Shown: positions 1 through 11,646, counted from the first letter of the stretch. The stretch: DNA of 64,000 nt from Pleurodeles waltl (GCF_031143425.1 NC_090451.1:352850339-352914338); one strand, 5' to 3'. Notes: generated by a model not told the origin, from the letters alone. Translations and numbers: made by a program.

Positions 1-56
1 GCACAGCACAGTTACATACATTACACACATGCATTACACACACACACATGCAACAC
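1..56. repeat. CA-rich low-complexity sequence
   Basis: Short stretch of irregular CA/CACACA and TTACACA repeats directly left of an LTR. Its last five bases (AACAC) are probably one copy of the target duplication of that LTR. No coding signal. Confidence 0.6.
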
Positions 57-1359
57 TGTGAGAAAGTAGCCTCTTTCTAGCCTTGTTACCCCCACTTTTG
101 GCCTGTTTGTGAGTGTATGTCAGGGTGTTTTCACTGTCTCACTGGGATCCTGCTAGCCAGGGCCCAGTGCTCATAGTGAAAACCCTATGTTTTCAGTATG
201 TTTGTTATGTGTCACTGGGACCCTGCTAGTCAGGACCCCAGTGCTCATAAGTTTGTGACCTATAGGTATGTATTCCCTGTGTGATGCCTAACTGTCTCAC
301 TGAGGCTCTGCTAACCAGAACCTCAGTGGTTATGCTCTCTCTTTACAAATTGTCACTAACAGGCTAGTGACCAATTTTACCAATTTACATTGGCATACTG
401 GAACACCCTTATAATTCCCTAGTATATGGTACTGAGGTACCCAGGGTATTGGGGTTCCAGGAGATCCCTATAGGCTGCAGCCTTTCTTTTGCCACCCATA
501 GGGAGCTCTGACAATTCTTACACAGGCCTGCCACTGCAGCCTGAGTGAAATAACGTCCACGTTATTTCACAGCCATTTTATACTGCACTTAAGTAACTTA
601 TAAGTCACCTATATGTCTAACCTTTACCTGGTAAAGGTTGGGTGCTAAGTTACTTAGTGTGTGGGCACCCTGGCACTAGCCGAGGTGCCCCCACATTGTT
701 CAGGGCCAATTCCCCAGACTTTGTGAGTGCGGGGACACCATTACACGCGTGCACTACATATAGGTCACTACCTATGTGTAGCTTCACAATGGTAACTCCG
801 AATATGGCCATGTAACATTTCTATGATCATGGAATTGCCCCCTCTATGCCATCCTGGCATTGTTGGCACAATCCCATGATCCCACGGGTCTGTAGCACAG
901 ACCCGGGTACTGCCAAAGGGCCTTTTCAGGGGTTTCACTGCAGCTGCTGCTGCTGCCAACCCCTCAGACAGGTTTCTGCCCTCCTGGGGTCCAGCCAGAC
1001 TTGGCCCAGGAAGGCAGAACAAAGGACTTCCTCAGAGAGAGGGTGTTACACCCTCTCCCTTTGGAAAATGGTGTGAAGGCAGGGGAGGAGTAGCCTCCCC
1101 CAGCCTCTGGAAATGCTTTCATGGGCACACATGGTGCCCATTTTTGCATAAGCCAGTCAACACCGGTTCAGGGACCCCTCAGCCCTGCTCTGGCGCGAAA
1201 CTGGACAAAGGAAAGGGGAGTGACCACTCCCCTGACCTGCACCTCCCCTGGGAGGTGCCCAGAGCTCCTCCAGTGTGCTCCAGACCTCTGCCATCTTGGA
1301 AACAGAGGTGCTGCTGGCACACTGGACTGCTCTGAGTGGCCATGGCCAGGGCCAGCAGG

Positions 1360-1453
1360 TGACGTCAGAGACTCCTTCTGATAGGCTCCGTCAGGTGTTG
1401 CTAGCCTATCTTCTCTCCTAAGTAGCCAAACCCTCTTTTCTGGCTATTTAGGG
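1360..1453 (+). promoter_or_regulatory. Putative LTR promoter: CRE palindrome plus TATA-like box
   Basis: TGACGTCA (1360-1367), the full CREB/ATF palindrome, lies about 80 bp upstream of CTATTTAGGG (1444-1453), which is followed by TCTCTG. The same pair occurs at 43789/43873, 46185/46269 and 48344/48428. An unrelated LTR at 25433-28183 has a better TATA (TATATAAA) followed by a similar GGGTCTCTG, which supports this as the start region. Promoter activity is inferred. Confidence 0.5.
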
Positions 1454-1872
1454 TCTCTGCTTTGGGGATTTCCTTAGATAACGAATGCAAGAGCTCATCC
1501 GAGTTCCTCTGCATCTCTCTCTTCACCTTCTGCCAAGGAATCGACTGCTGACCGCGCTGGAAGCCTGCAAAACTGCAACAAAGTAGCGAAGACGACTACT
1601 GCAACTCTGTAACGCTGATCCTGCCGCCTTCTCAACTGCTTTCCTGGTGGTGCATGCTGTGGGGGTAGTCTGCCTCCTCTCTGCACTAGAAGCTACGAAG
1701 AAATCTCCCGTGGGTCGACGGAATCGTCCCCCTGCAACTGCAGGCACCAAAGAACTGCATCACCGGTCCCCTGGGTCTCCTCTCAGCACGACGAGCGAGG
1801 TCCCTTGAATCCAGCAACTCTGTCCAAGTGACTCCCACAGTCCAGTGACTCTTCAGTCCAAGTTTGGTGGAG

Positions 1873-1878
1873 GTAAGT
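1873..1878 (+). promoter_or_regulatory. Splice-donor-like GTAAGT conserved in the LTR
   Basis: GGAG|GTAAGT fits the vertebrate 5' splice consensus and is kept at 8002, 44302, 46696 and 48857 (+) and at 58133-58138 (-). It lies ~420 bp after the TATA-like box, a usual place for a leader donor in an LTR element. Use in splicing is inferred. Confidence 0.35.
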
Positions 1879-2895
1879 CCTTGCCTCCCCACACCAGACT
1901 GCATTGCTGGGAACCGCGTCTTTTGCAGCTACTCCGGCCTCTGTGCACTTCCGGCGGAAATCCTTTGTGCACAGCCAAGCCTGGGTCCACGGCACTCTAA
2001 CCTGCATTGCACGACCTCCTAAGTTGTCCTCCAGCGGCGTGGGACTCCTTTGTGCGACTTCGGGTGAGTACCGTTTCACTCCACTTCGTAGTGCCTGTTC
2101 CGGCACTTCTGCGGGTGCTGCCTGCTTCTGAGAGGGCTCCTTGTCTTGCTGGGCGCCCCCTCTGTCCCCTGACGCAATTGGCGACACACTGGTCCCTCCT
2201 GGGCCACAGCAGCATCCAAAAACCCTAACCGCACGACTTGCAGCTAGCAAGGCTTGTTTGCGGTCTTTCTTCAGGAAAATACTTCTGCACAACTCTCCAC
2301 GGCGTGAGGGATCCATCCTCCAAAGGGGAAGCTTCTAGCCCTTGTCGTTCCTGCAGAATCCTCAGCTTCTATTGCCCAGTAGCAGCTTCTTTGCACCCAC
2401 AGCTGGCATTTCCTGGGCATCTGCCCATCTCCGACTTGCTTGTGACTTTTGGACTTGGTCCCCTTGTTCCACAGGTACCCTCGACTGGAAATCCATCGTT
2501 GTTGCATTGCTGGTTTGTGTCTTTCCTGCAGAATTCCCCTATCACGACTTCTGTGCTCTTTGGGGAACTTTAGTGCACTTTGCACTCACTTTTCAGGGTC
2601 TTGGGGTGGGCTATATTTCTAACCCTCACTGTTTTCTTACAGTCCCAGCGACCCTCTACAAGGTCACATAGGTTTGGGGTCCATTCGTGGTTCGCATTCC
2701 ACTTTTGGAGTATATGGTTTGTGTTGCCCCTATCCCTATGTGTCCCCATTGCATCCTATTGTAACTATACATTGTTTGCACTGTTTTCTAATACTATACT
2801 GCATATTTTTGGTATTGTGTACATATATCTTGTGTATATTTGCTATCCTCTTACTGAGGGTACTCACTGAGATACTTTTGGCATATTGTCATAAA

Positions 2896-2901
2896 AATAA
2901 A
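2896..2901 (+). terminator. Poly(A) signal AATAAA of the LTR
   Basis: AATAAA lies in AATAAAGTACCTTTATT, which also carries a signal on the other strand. The motif recurs at 14350, 45323, 49878 and 50869 and, on the minus strand, near 5456 and 57100-57120. It probably marks the end of R. Confidence 0.6.
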
Positions 2902-3126
2902 GTACCTTTATTTTTAGTATATTTGTGTATTGTGTTTTCTTATGATATTGTGCATATGACACTAGTGGTACTGTAGGAGCTTCACTCGTCTCCTAGTTCA
3001 GCCTAAGCTACCATTATCTATCAGCCTAAGCTGCTAGACACCCTATACACTAATAAGGATAACTGGGCCTGGTGCAAGGTGTAAGTACCCCTTGGTACTC
3101 ACTACAAGCCAGTCCAGCCTCCTACA

Positions 3127-5234
3127 AGCACACATTTTAAAAAAAGGTACTTGCCCACGGGCTGTGCGTCCTGCTCCTGTGCTTCTGCTCTCCAATAGAG
3201 GAAGAGATCCCCTAACCAATCCAGACACTGCTGTCATGCTGTTAACCATCATTAAAGAAGTATCTGGATTGGACAGAGAACCTGGCTGGACGCTCCTTCA
3301 GGCCCTGGAGGTCCGTGCCTGGACTCCACCCCGCTGCCTTAAGACAGCCGGGTGGAGAGCTTCAAAGTGCGCATGTCACTTTGACTGGCACAAAGCAACC
3401 GGCTAAACCGGCTTCTGGCAGCAGAGGGCACACCCAGCATATCTCTGGGCTGGAGCGCACTGCATAGAAAGAAATAAAATGGCAATTAAATCTTTTCATT
3501 GCCATTCTATTTCTTCCTGCGTGGCTCACAGCTTGCGGGACAACTCTTCCCCGCCCTAGAAGAGAAACTGCCACTAGGTATTTGTATATAAACCAGCTAC
3601 CTTTATGTTAATAAAAGGTATGTGCTACCTAGTACAAGATCCCTTGACTCTGGTCTTGCTATTGCTCTTGGAAAAGGTGTGCTGTTAAGGCTGACCTACA
3701 CAGATTAACAAGGGTGTAAGTCTAGTCTGCCCTGGAAGGGAATTCCAAAATGTTGGGCTCACAATTGAAAAAGGCCTGCACCCTCTGGATTTTACACAAA
3801 CCCAGTTGAAAACATCAGATTTTTATCTTTACAGCACTGAAAATGGAAACGTCCAACCCACCAGTTGTGACCCCACTTTTGGTGGCAGCACAAACAGGAA
3901 AATTTGTTAAATTAGGAGTGCCCACTTCATGCCGGTCCCATCCCTAAGATGGACGAGCTGAAGTGGACACTACTTTTTAAATTCCTCCATCTTGCTTGGA
4001 AGGAATTGAGCCATTACGGTTATGCCCACTTCCCAGTGGAAGTGGTCATAAGAAGGGTGTAATCACCCTGAAGAAGGTCAGCCCATTGGCCACCGCTTGG
4101 CACTCCCTGTAATGCCCCTGAATTGAGTATTTAGGTGACACCCCTGAATCCTAGAACTCAGATTCCTGATGACCTAAGAAGAGCTGGACACTACAGAGTC
4201 GCATCAGCAGAGAAGACTATAGACACCATCTGACTTGGCTCCAGCCCGACCGGCCTGTTTGCAGCCCTCGACGATCCTGCGCCAAAAGACGACCTGTCCT
4301 GAAGCCCAGCGACTTCCAAAGCTTTAGGAGGACTGCCTGCCTTCACCAAAAATCAAGATCTCCCAAGAGCAGTGGACCTGTTCAAGAAGAAACCAACTTC
4401 AAAAGAAAAATAACTCTACCCTGAGGAACTGCTAAACCAAATCTAGACCCACTTCTGCACCAGACGCCCAAGGCCCAAGACCAAGTGGCCCACCAGTCTT
4501 GTTTAGGTTCCCCAGCGCTACTGATTCAGAGTCCACGGTGGGCTGACCCCTGCAGGACTCTTCCTCAAAGTCTGCAGCCTCAAACCGAGGACTCCCCCTG
4601 ACTGGGACCTGACCAGTAAAAAGTTCCCAATGCCAAAGGACGCCCTTGCAACTGGAGCCCCTTGACCATCGGTGTCCCTACGTCTCCTAGCATCTGAACT
4701 TACCTGGGCAGCTGTGGGTATTCTTCGTTCAGCCTCCTGGCCCTAGCCTGCATCTTTTTTCCAAAACTGATCTCCCCCATTGACTTGCATTAAGTGCCAG
4801 ACGCTGTGTTAGCACTCTGCAGACAGCCGGTACTGTGCAGCTGACGGTGTAAGTTTGGTGCTGCTTTGTGGCCCTCCCTGTGCTTACCTCAACCCAAAGA
4901 GATCGTCCCTTGACACCGCTTTACTCACCCATAAGCAGCGCCTCTTCGTTCACCCCCCAGTCTCCATTGGTTAACATTGGGCCCCGACTCCGAACTCAAA
5001 CCTCTGCACTTGGCTGCCCCTGTGCCGCTGTGGGTGCACTCTTGGTACTGATTTGAACCTTACCCGGTGTTGATCTAAAACCTCAAAGACTGGAGTTGTA
5101 AGTCATGTACTTACCTGCAAAACTGCATTCTTGTTTTCTTCCCATCGGTTAACATTGCTGAACTGAAAAATTGCATTGCGTTGATTTTTTAAACTGCTTA
5201 CCTTATAACGAAGTTCTTTAGTTCATAGCATATA
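3127..5234. repeat. Unclassified repeat-derived sequence between two LTR blocks
   Basis: About 2.1 kb without a convincing coding region. The segment at about 5085-5230 matches 10005-10165 closely, so part of it belongs to a dispersed family. CT-rich leader-like text at 4200-4900 and a short TATA-containing tract near 3585 resemble LTR sequence, but no TG...CA termini could be fixed. The right edge is where the inverted LTR fragment begins at 5235. Confidence 0.4.
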
Positions 5235-6916
5235 TGTAGGAGGCTGGCCTGGCTTATAGTGGGTACCTTGTGGTACTTACACCTTGTGCCAGGTCCAGTT
5301 ATCCCTTATTAGTAGAACAGAGGTGTTTCTAACAGCTTAGGCTGATAGAGGTAGCTATGGCAAAGCAGCTTAGGCTGAACTAGCAAAGCTCCTACTTTAC
5401 CACTTATATCATATAGCACTATATCATAGGAATCACAATACTCAGAGTTACTAAAAATAAAGGTACTTTATTTTAGTGACAATGTGTCAGAAATGTCTCA
5501 GAGGATACCCTCACTTAGGAGGTAAGTAATATACACAAATTATATGTACACAAACCAAAATCAGGTAAGTAACAGTAAATAAAACTAGTGCAAACAATGT
5601 AGAATCACAATAGAATGCAATAGGTAGAAATAGGCCTAGGGGCAACACAAACCATACACTCCAAAAGTGGAATGCGAATTTCAAATGGACCCCAGGCATA
5701 TGGGAGGTTGTAGAGGGTCGCTGGGATTGTGAGAAAACAGTAAGGGTTTCCAAGATACCCCACCCCAAGACCCTGAAAAGTAGGATTAAAGTTACCCTAC
5801 TACCCCAGAAAGACAGCATAGTCAAGATATCTGTAAGAACCACAATCACCAGAAAAACACTGAAGACGGATTCCTGGACCTGAGGACCTGTAAAGGAAGG
5901 GGACCAAGTCCAAGAGTCAAGCAAGTGTCCAAGGGGGGCAGGAGCCCACTAAACCCCGGATGAAGTTGCAAAAGGGCTGCCTCCGGGTGGAAGAAGCCGA
6001 AGATTCTGCAACAACAGAAGGTGCCAGAAACTTCTCATTTGGTCAGAAGATGTCCCACGCCATGCTGGAGGATGCAGAAGTGTTCCCACGCAGAAATACC
6101 GCAAACAAGCGGGCAGGGGGAAGATTCCGTCGACCCACAGGACATTTCTTCTTGGCTTCCAGTGCAGGGTGAAGGCAGACAGCCCTCAGAACATGCACCA
6201 CCAGGAAGCAGTTGAGAAAGCCGGCAAGATGAGGTGCTACAATGTTGCTGGTAGTTGTCTTGCTACTTTGTTGCGGTTTTGCAGGCGTCCTGAGCAGTCA
6301 GCGGTTGTTCCTTGGCAGAAGTCGAAGAGGGAAGTGCAGTGGAACTCTGGTGAGCTCTTGCATTCGTTATCTGAGGAATAGCCCACAGGAGAGACCCTAA
6401 ATAGCCCAAAAAGGAGGATTGGCTACTGAGAAAGATAAGCCCCTATCAGAGGGGGGTCTCTGACGTCACCTGCTGGCACTGGCCACTCAGAGTTGTCCAT
6501 TGTGCCCCAACACCTCTGTATCCAAGATGGCAGAGGTCTGGGACACACTGGAGGAGCTCTGGGCACCTCCCCTGGGAGGTGCTGGTCAGGGGAGTGGTCA
6601 CTTCCCTTTCCTTTGTCCAGTTTCGCGCCAGAGCAGGGCAGGGTGATCCCTGAACCGGTGTAGACTGGCTTATGCAGAGAGGGCACCACCTGTGCCCATC
6701 AAAGCATTTCCAGAGGCTAGGGGAGGCTACTCCTCCCCAGCCCTTGACACCTATTTCCAAAGGGAGAGGGTGTAACACCCTCTCTCAGAGGAAATTCTTT
6801 GTTCTGCATTCCTGGGACCAGGCTGCCCAGGCCCCAGGGGGGCAGAAACCTGTCTGAGGGGTTGGCAGCAGCAGCTGCAGTGGAGACCCCGGAAAGCAAG
6901 TTTGGCAGTACCCGGG
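5235..6916 (-). mobile_element. 3' portion of a ~3 kb LTR, inverted, with internal deletion
   Basis: Begins TGTAGGAGGCTGGCCTGG, the reverse complement of the LTR 3' terminus. Read on the minus strand it runs from CCCGGGTACTGCC to the LTR end. Compared with the 57-3126 copy, about 525 bp are missing around 6108-6118, between the leader (just after the GTCGAC site) and the GCTTGTTTGCGG segment. CRE TGACGTCA (minus strand, near 6460) and the poly(A) palindrome near 5456 are kept. It forms the left arm of a fold-back with 6915-9265. Confidence 0.8.
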
Positions 6917-9265
6917 AGTGCGGGGACACCATTACACGTGTGCACTACATATAGGTCAATACCTATGTGTAGCCTCACAATGGTAACTCCGAACATGGCC
7001 ATCTAACATGTCTAAGATCATGGAATTGTCCCCCCTTGCCAAATCTGGTATTGGGGTGCCAATCCCATGCATCCCTGGGGCTCCAGCATGGACCCCGGGT
7101 ACTGCCAAACTAGCTCTCTGGGCTTTTCACTGCAGCTACTGTTGCTGCCAAGCCACAGACAGGCTTATGGAAGGCAGAACAAATTATTTCCTCTGGGAGA
7201 GGGTGTTACATCCTCTCCCTTTGGAAATAGGTGTTAAGGGCTGGGGAGGAGTAGCCTCCCCCAGCCTCTGGAAATGCTTTGAAGGGCACAGACGGCGCCC
7301 TCCTTGCATAAGCCAGTCTACACCGGTTCAGGGATCCCCCAGCTCCTGCTCTGGCGTGAAACTGGACAAAGGAAAGGGGAGTGACCACTCCCCTGTCCAT
7401 CACCACCCCAAGGGTGGTGCCCAGAGCTCCTCCAGTGTGTCCCAGACTTCTGCCATCTTGAATGCAGAGGTGTGAGGGCACAATGGAGGCCTCTGAGTGG
7501 CCAGTGCCAGCAGGTGACGTCAGAGACCCTTCCTGATAGGTGCTTACCTGACTAAGTGGCCAATCCTCCTCTGAGGGCTATTTAGGGTCTCTCCTGTGGG
7601 CTTCTCTTCAGATAACGAATGCAAGGGCTCACCAGAGTTCCTCTGCATCTTCGACTTCTGCCAAGGAACGACCACTGACTGCTCCAGGACGCCTGCAAAA
7701 CTGCAACAAAGTAGCAAGCAAACTACCAGCGACATTGTAGCGCCTAATCCTGTCGGCTTTCTAGACTGTTTCCTGGTGGTGTATGCTCTGGGGACTGTCT
7801 GCCTTCACCCTGAACTGGAAACCAAGAAGAAATCTCCCGTGGGTCGACGGAATCTTCCCCCTGCTAACGCAGGAACCAAACTTCTGCTTCACCGGTCCTC
7901 TGGGTCCCCTCTCATCGTGACGAGCGTGGTCCCTGGAACACAGGAGCTGGATCCAAGTGACCCCGACAGTCCAGTGGTCCATCTGTCCAAATTTGGTGGA
8001 GGTAAGTCCTTGCCTCCCCACGCCAGACAGTAATCCTGTGTACTGCGTGAACTGCAGCTGCTAGGGCTTCTGTGCACTTTTGCAAGGAATCCTTTGTGCA
8101 CAGCACAGCACAGTTCCCCAGCACTCTGTCCTGCATTGCTCAACTTGCTGAGTTAACCACCGGCTTCGTGGGACCCTCCTTTGTAGTGTTGAGACGACCG
8201 CTGTGCTCAGTTTTCTTGAACCCGTGTTCAAGTACTTCTGCGGGTGCTGCCTGCTTCTGCGTGGGCTCTCTGTGTTGCTGAGCGCCCCTTCTGTCTCCTC
8301 CTCCAAGGGGCGACCTCCTGGTCCTTCCTGGGCTCAGGCAGCACCAATTTTCTTCAGCCACGACCATTGCAGCTAGCAGGGCTTGTTTGCGGTCTCTTTG
8401 CGTGGAAAGAACTCTGCATCCTTCAGCACGCCGTGGGGCATCTTCTGTGCAAAGGAGAAGTTTGTGGCATCTTCCGTTTTTGCAGAGTCCTGAGCTTATT
8501 CCACCCGGAGGCAGCCATTTTGCACCTTCATCCGGGGTTTAGTGAGTTCCTGCCCTCCCCGGACACTTTCGTGACTCTTGGACTTGGTCCCCTTCCTTTG
8601 CAGGTCCTCAGGTCCAGGAATCCGTCTTCAGTGCTTTGCAGTCAGTTGTGGTCTTTGTGGAATATCCTATCACGACTTTAGTGTGTTTCTGGGGAAGTAG
8701 GGTAACTTTACTCCTACTTTTCAGGGTCTTGGGGTGGGGTATATTGGACACCCTTAGTGTTTTCTTACACTCCCAGGGTCCCTCTATACACTACACTAGG
8801 CCTGGGATCCCTAAGTGGTTCGCATTCCACTTTCTTAGTATATGGTTTGTGTTGCCCCTAGGCCTATTGCATCCTATTGCATCCTATTGTATTCTACAGT
8901 GTTAGCACTACTTTTCTAATTGTTTACTTACCTGATTTTTGTTTGTGTGTATATTTTGTGTATTTTACTTACCTCCTAAGGGAGTATAACCTCTGAGACA
9001 TTTCTGACACATTGTCACTAAAATTAAGTACCTTTATTTTTAGTAACTCCGAGTATTGTGATTCCTATGATATAGTGCTATATGATATAAGTGGTAAAGT
9101 AGGAGCTTTGCATGTCTCCTAGTTCAGCCTAACCTGCTCTGCTATAGCTACCTCTTATCAGCCTAAGCTGCTAGAACACTACTAATCTACTAATAAGGGA
9201 TAACTGGACCTGGCACAAGGTGTAAGTACCATCAGGTACACACAATAAGCCAGGCCAGCCTCCTA
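6915..9265 (+). mobile_element. 5'-truncated ~3 kb LTR fragment (right arm of fold-back)
   Basis: Starts at the internal LTR sequence AGTGCGGGGACACC and runs to GGCCAGCCTCCTA, lacking only the last CA. It carries TGACGTCA near 7515, the TATA-like CTATTTAGGG near 7570, GTAAGT at 8002 and a mutated poly(A) site near 9026 (AATTAA). Head-to-head with 5235-6916, it makes a ~4 kb inverted repeat with outer ends GCCAGGCCAGCCTCCTA and its complement. Integrase sequence follows immediately at 9266, so it may be the 5' LTR of a heavily deleted element. Confidence 0.8.
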
Positions 9266-9898
9266 TTGTGTCAGACAGAGGTACCAACTTCATGTCTGGC
9301 TACCTAAAGCACATGTGGGCTGAATGTGGTGTGACCTATAAGTTCATAACCCCATATCGCCCCAGTGCAATGGTCTTGTTTAGAGATTTAACAAGACTCT
9401 CAAAGGCATGGTTGATGGGCTCCCTGGAAATTTCAGAAGGAGATGGGATGTCCTACTTCCATGCCTGCTGTTTGCCTACAGGCAAGTGCCACAGAAGGGA
9501 GTGGGTTTCTCCCCCATTTGAACTTTTGTTGAGGCATCCTGTTAGGGGGCCACTGTGTCTTATAAAGGAAGAATGGGAGAGCCCTTCCAGAGAGCCCAAG
9601 CAGGACATAGTGGATTATGTGCTTGCCTTCGTTCAAGGATGCCAGAGTGCAAGAAAAAAGCAAGTAAAAACCTTGAAGTCATCCAAGAGCTCCAGAGGCT
9701 CTGCTTTGACCAAAAAGCTGCACAGATTGTATACCATCCTGTGCAGAAGGTATGGGTCTTGAAGTCTTTGGCCCCCAGGGCCCTTCATGACAAATGGAGT
9801 GGACCCTTCCCCATCCTAGAGAAGAAAGGTGAAGTCACCTATCTGGTGGACTTTGGCAGTTGCAACAATAGCAAGAGGGTACTTACCCTTGGTCCTTA
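9266..9898 (+). pseudogene. Degenerate Gmr1-like integrase fragment (C-terminal half)
   Basis: Translation gives SDRGTNFMSGYLKHMW and CGVTYKFITPY, matching the integrase core of the elements at 53.6-54.6 kb and 61.5-63.0 kb, followed by a FELLLRHPVRGPL stretch and the KWSGPFPI...GEVTYLVDFG tail (GPY/F-like module). The core is broken: the second catalytic Asp (in SDRG) survives, but the codon aligned with the catalytic Glu is a TAG stop at 9381-9383. Frameshifts near 9360-9390 and 9640 split the reading frame. Everything from the LTR end to mid-integrase is deleted. An old, non-functional relic of the same retrotransposon group. Confidence 0.85.
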
Positions 9899-10407
9899 GG
9901 GAATAGGGTACTAAAGGAAGGCCCCTGAGGGCTGCAGCGCAAATTGTGCCACCCTCCGGGATCCTCTCACTAAGTGCACACAGTGCTGCTTTCGCTAAAG
10001 TTCTGAAGACTGGAGTTGTAAGTCATGTACTTACCTGCAAAACTGCATTCTTGTTTTCCTCCCATCGGTTAACATTGCTGAAATGAAAAATTGCAGTGTG
10101 TTGATTTTTGAAACTGCAAAGTATTTATCTTTTAAAAACTGCTTACCTTATAATGACATTCTTCTGGTTCAAAGTATATTTAAAAGCAAATGTTATTTTT
10201 CTAAATTGGTCTCAGATTTATTGAGTGTTTGTCTCATTTATTGCCTCTTTGAGTACAACAAATGCCTAACACGATTCTTTGACTATCTCAAATAAAGCAT
10301 TAGTCCTATCTTCTTTTGCCTCTGCAATACCAATTGGGGACCCAATGCACTCTCTGCACAGTGTACTTCATTTTAGTGCACTATATAGAGAGCCAGTTTC
10401 CTACGCA
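9899..10407. repeat. Fragment of another dispersed repeat, possible LTR end
   Basis: Carries the ~150-bp block (about 10005-10165) also seen at 5085-5230. It ends in AGAGAGCCAGTTTCCTACGCA, with a CA terminus resembling a salamander-type LTR end. AATAAA occurs near 10291. No coding region seen. Confidence 0.4.
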
Positions 10408-11646
10408 CTGTAACTGTTGGAGAGTCATGGGAGCATATATTTATTTGGTTGTTTGAAACAGCTTCCATGATTCTCCCTGTTTCATGCTCTAGTCTCATGT
10501 ACTGGTCAAAATACAAAACACACATTTTTACATTAGATGCTGTAGTGGGTGTTAGTCTGAAAATAGTACAGAATGGCAAACAGCTGTGGTGAGTATGGCC
10601 TTTTATCCCAAACAAAAAGACATCTGTCTTGGTGCTGTTTAACTATTTGTTTGGCATACGTCCTGCTTTACAACTATTCCGAGTGCCCTTACATGGAGAG
10701 TAATTTCTCTTGCATTCCTTCCATTCATAAGGAGCTAGAAAATACAAATTCTTATGAAAAACACTAACAACATGAAGAAGAAAGCTGGGATGGAATCCTT
10801 AATTCATAGTCCAAGGATTACTTTTGGCTCTGAAACATGGCACGTCCTTTGGCTGAGAAGGAGAAAATATAAGCAGTCAGGCTCTCTAAGCAGGTCCATC
10901 AATTACAGCTGAAACTTAAATGAGAGCTATTGTCATAGAAGTTAGCCCTTTTAGAATGGAGCTGTTCCCCCAGACTAGCTCTTTGTATGCCAGGTCAACC
11001 ACAAGTGCAAGGTGCAGGGAATTTCCTCATTTGCTTTCAAGAGGAGAAAGGTCAGCAGTGGCCTGTAATTGTAAAACTGGCATATTTCACTCCACAGATA
11101 TAATTCCTATAGTTCAGAATGGAAGTTATCATGGATTTGTGAACACTACCAACAAAACCTCCTAACTCTTCCATGAAGGAATTGTTGTTTGAGTTAGTAT
11201 TTTACAAACCGTTACTTATATTTCATGCTCCATTCCAAAGAATTTTGAGGTTATGTTTTCCTCGATTACGGAAAGTCTTTTTGTTCCCAATGCCAAAGGA
11301 TACCTCGTGCCATATTAGAGAAAGTGCCACAGGATGCAACATGCGTTTACACTCGCTTTTTCTGTCCCAGGACATTTTGGAGTTATAGAACGGGCCACAG
11401 ATGCTTTTGTGTCTCCTTCTATAAAACAAATCACACTGGTGCTCATTTTGGCTGGCATGATTAGAATGCAGCGTTCCCTGGTGGTGAGGCTCCATGCAGA
11501 TCTGGACACATTTTGTCTTTGTTCCCACATCATATTGGAGACCTGGGCACAGCAGGGACGTCAATTCACCAAACTTCCAGGGGTAGTGGAAAGTGACATC
11601 ACACGTCCTTTGGCCTACCCTTTCACTCACACATGCTCGCACATAT
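10408..11646. other. No recognisable feature
   Basis: About 1.2 kb of moderately AT-rich sequence. The short ORFs look like chance. The last bases (CATAT, 11642-11646) may be one degenerate target duplication copy of the LTR that follows. Confidence 0.5.

Larger units (their letters stand above)
57..3126 (+). mobile_element. Solo LTR, ~3.07 kb (Gmr1-like LTR family, TGTGAGAA subfamily)
   Basis: Starts TGTGAGAAAGTAGCC and ends CCAGCCTCCTACA, so it has TG...CA termini. The same start and end recur in LTRs at 11647, 42424 and 46980. No internal retrotransposon sequence follows the end, so this is a solo LTR left by LTR-LTR recombination. Flanks are AACAC (52-56) and AGCAC (3127-3131), a 5-bp target duplication with one mismatch, which suggests some age. 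Inside are a U3 dense in short inverted repeats, TGACGTCA at 1360, a TATA-like CTATTTAGGG at 1444, GTAAGT at 1873 and AATAAA at 2896. Short ORFs on both strands recur in all copies because the copies are related; I do not treat them as genes. Confidence 0.9.

Noticed and set aside
2580..2976. Recurrent short ORFs with VYGLCCPYPYVSPLHPIVTIHC
   Set aside because: The same stretch appears in every LTR copy because the DNA is homologous; length differs and stops occur, so no sign of coding selection.
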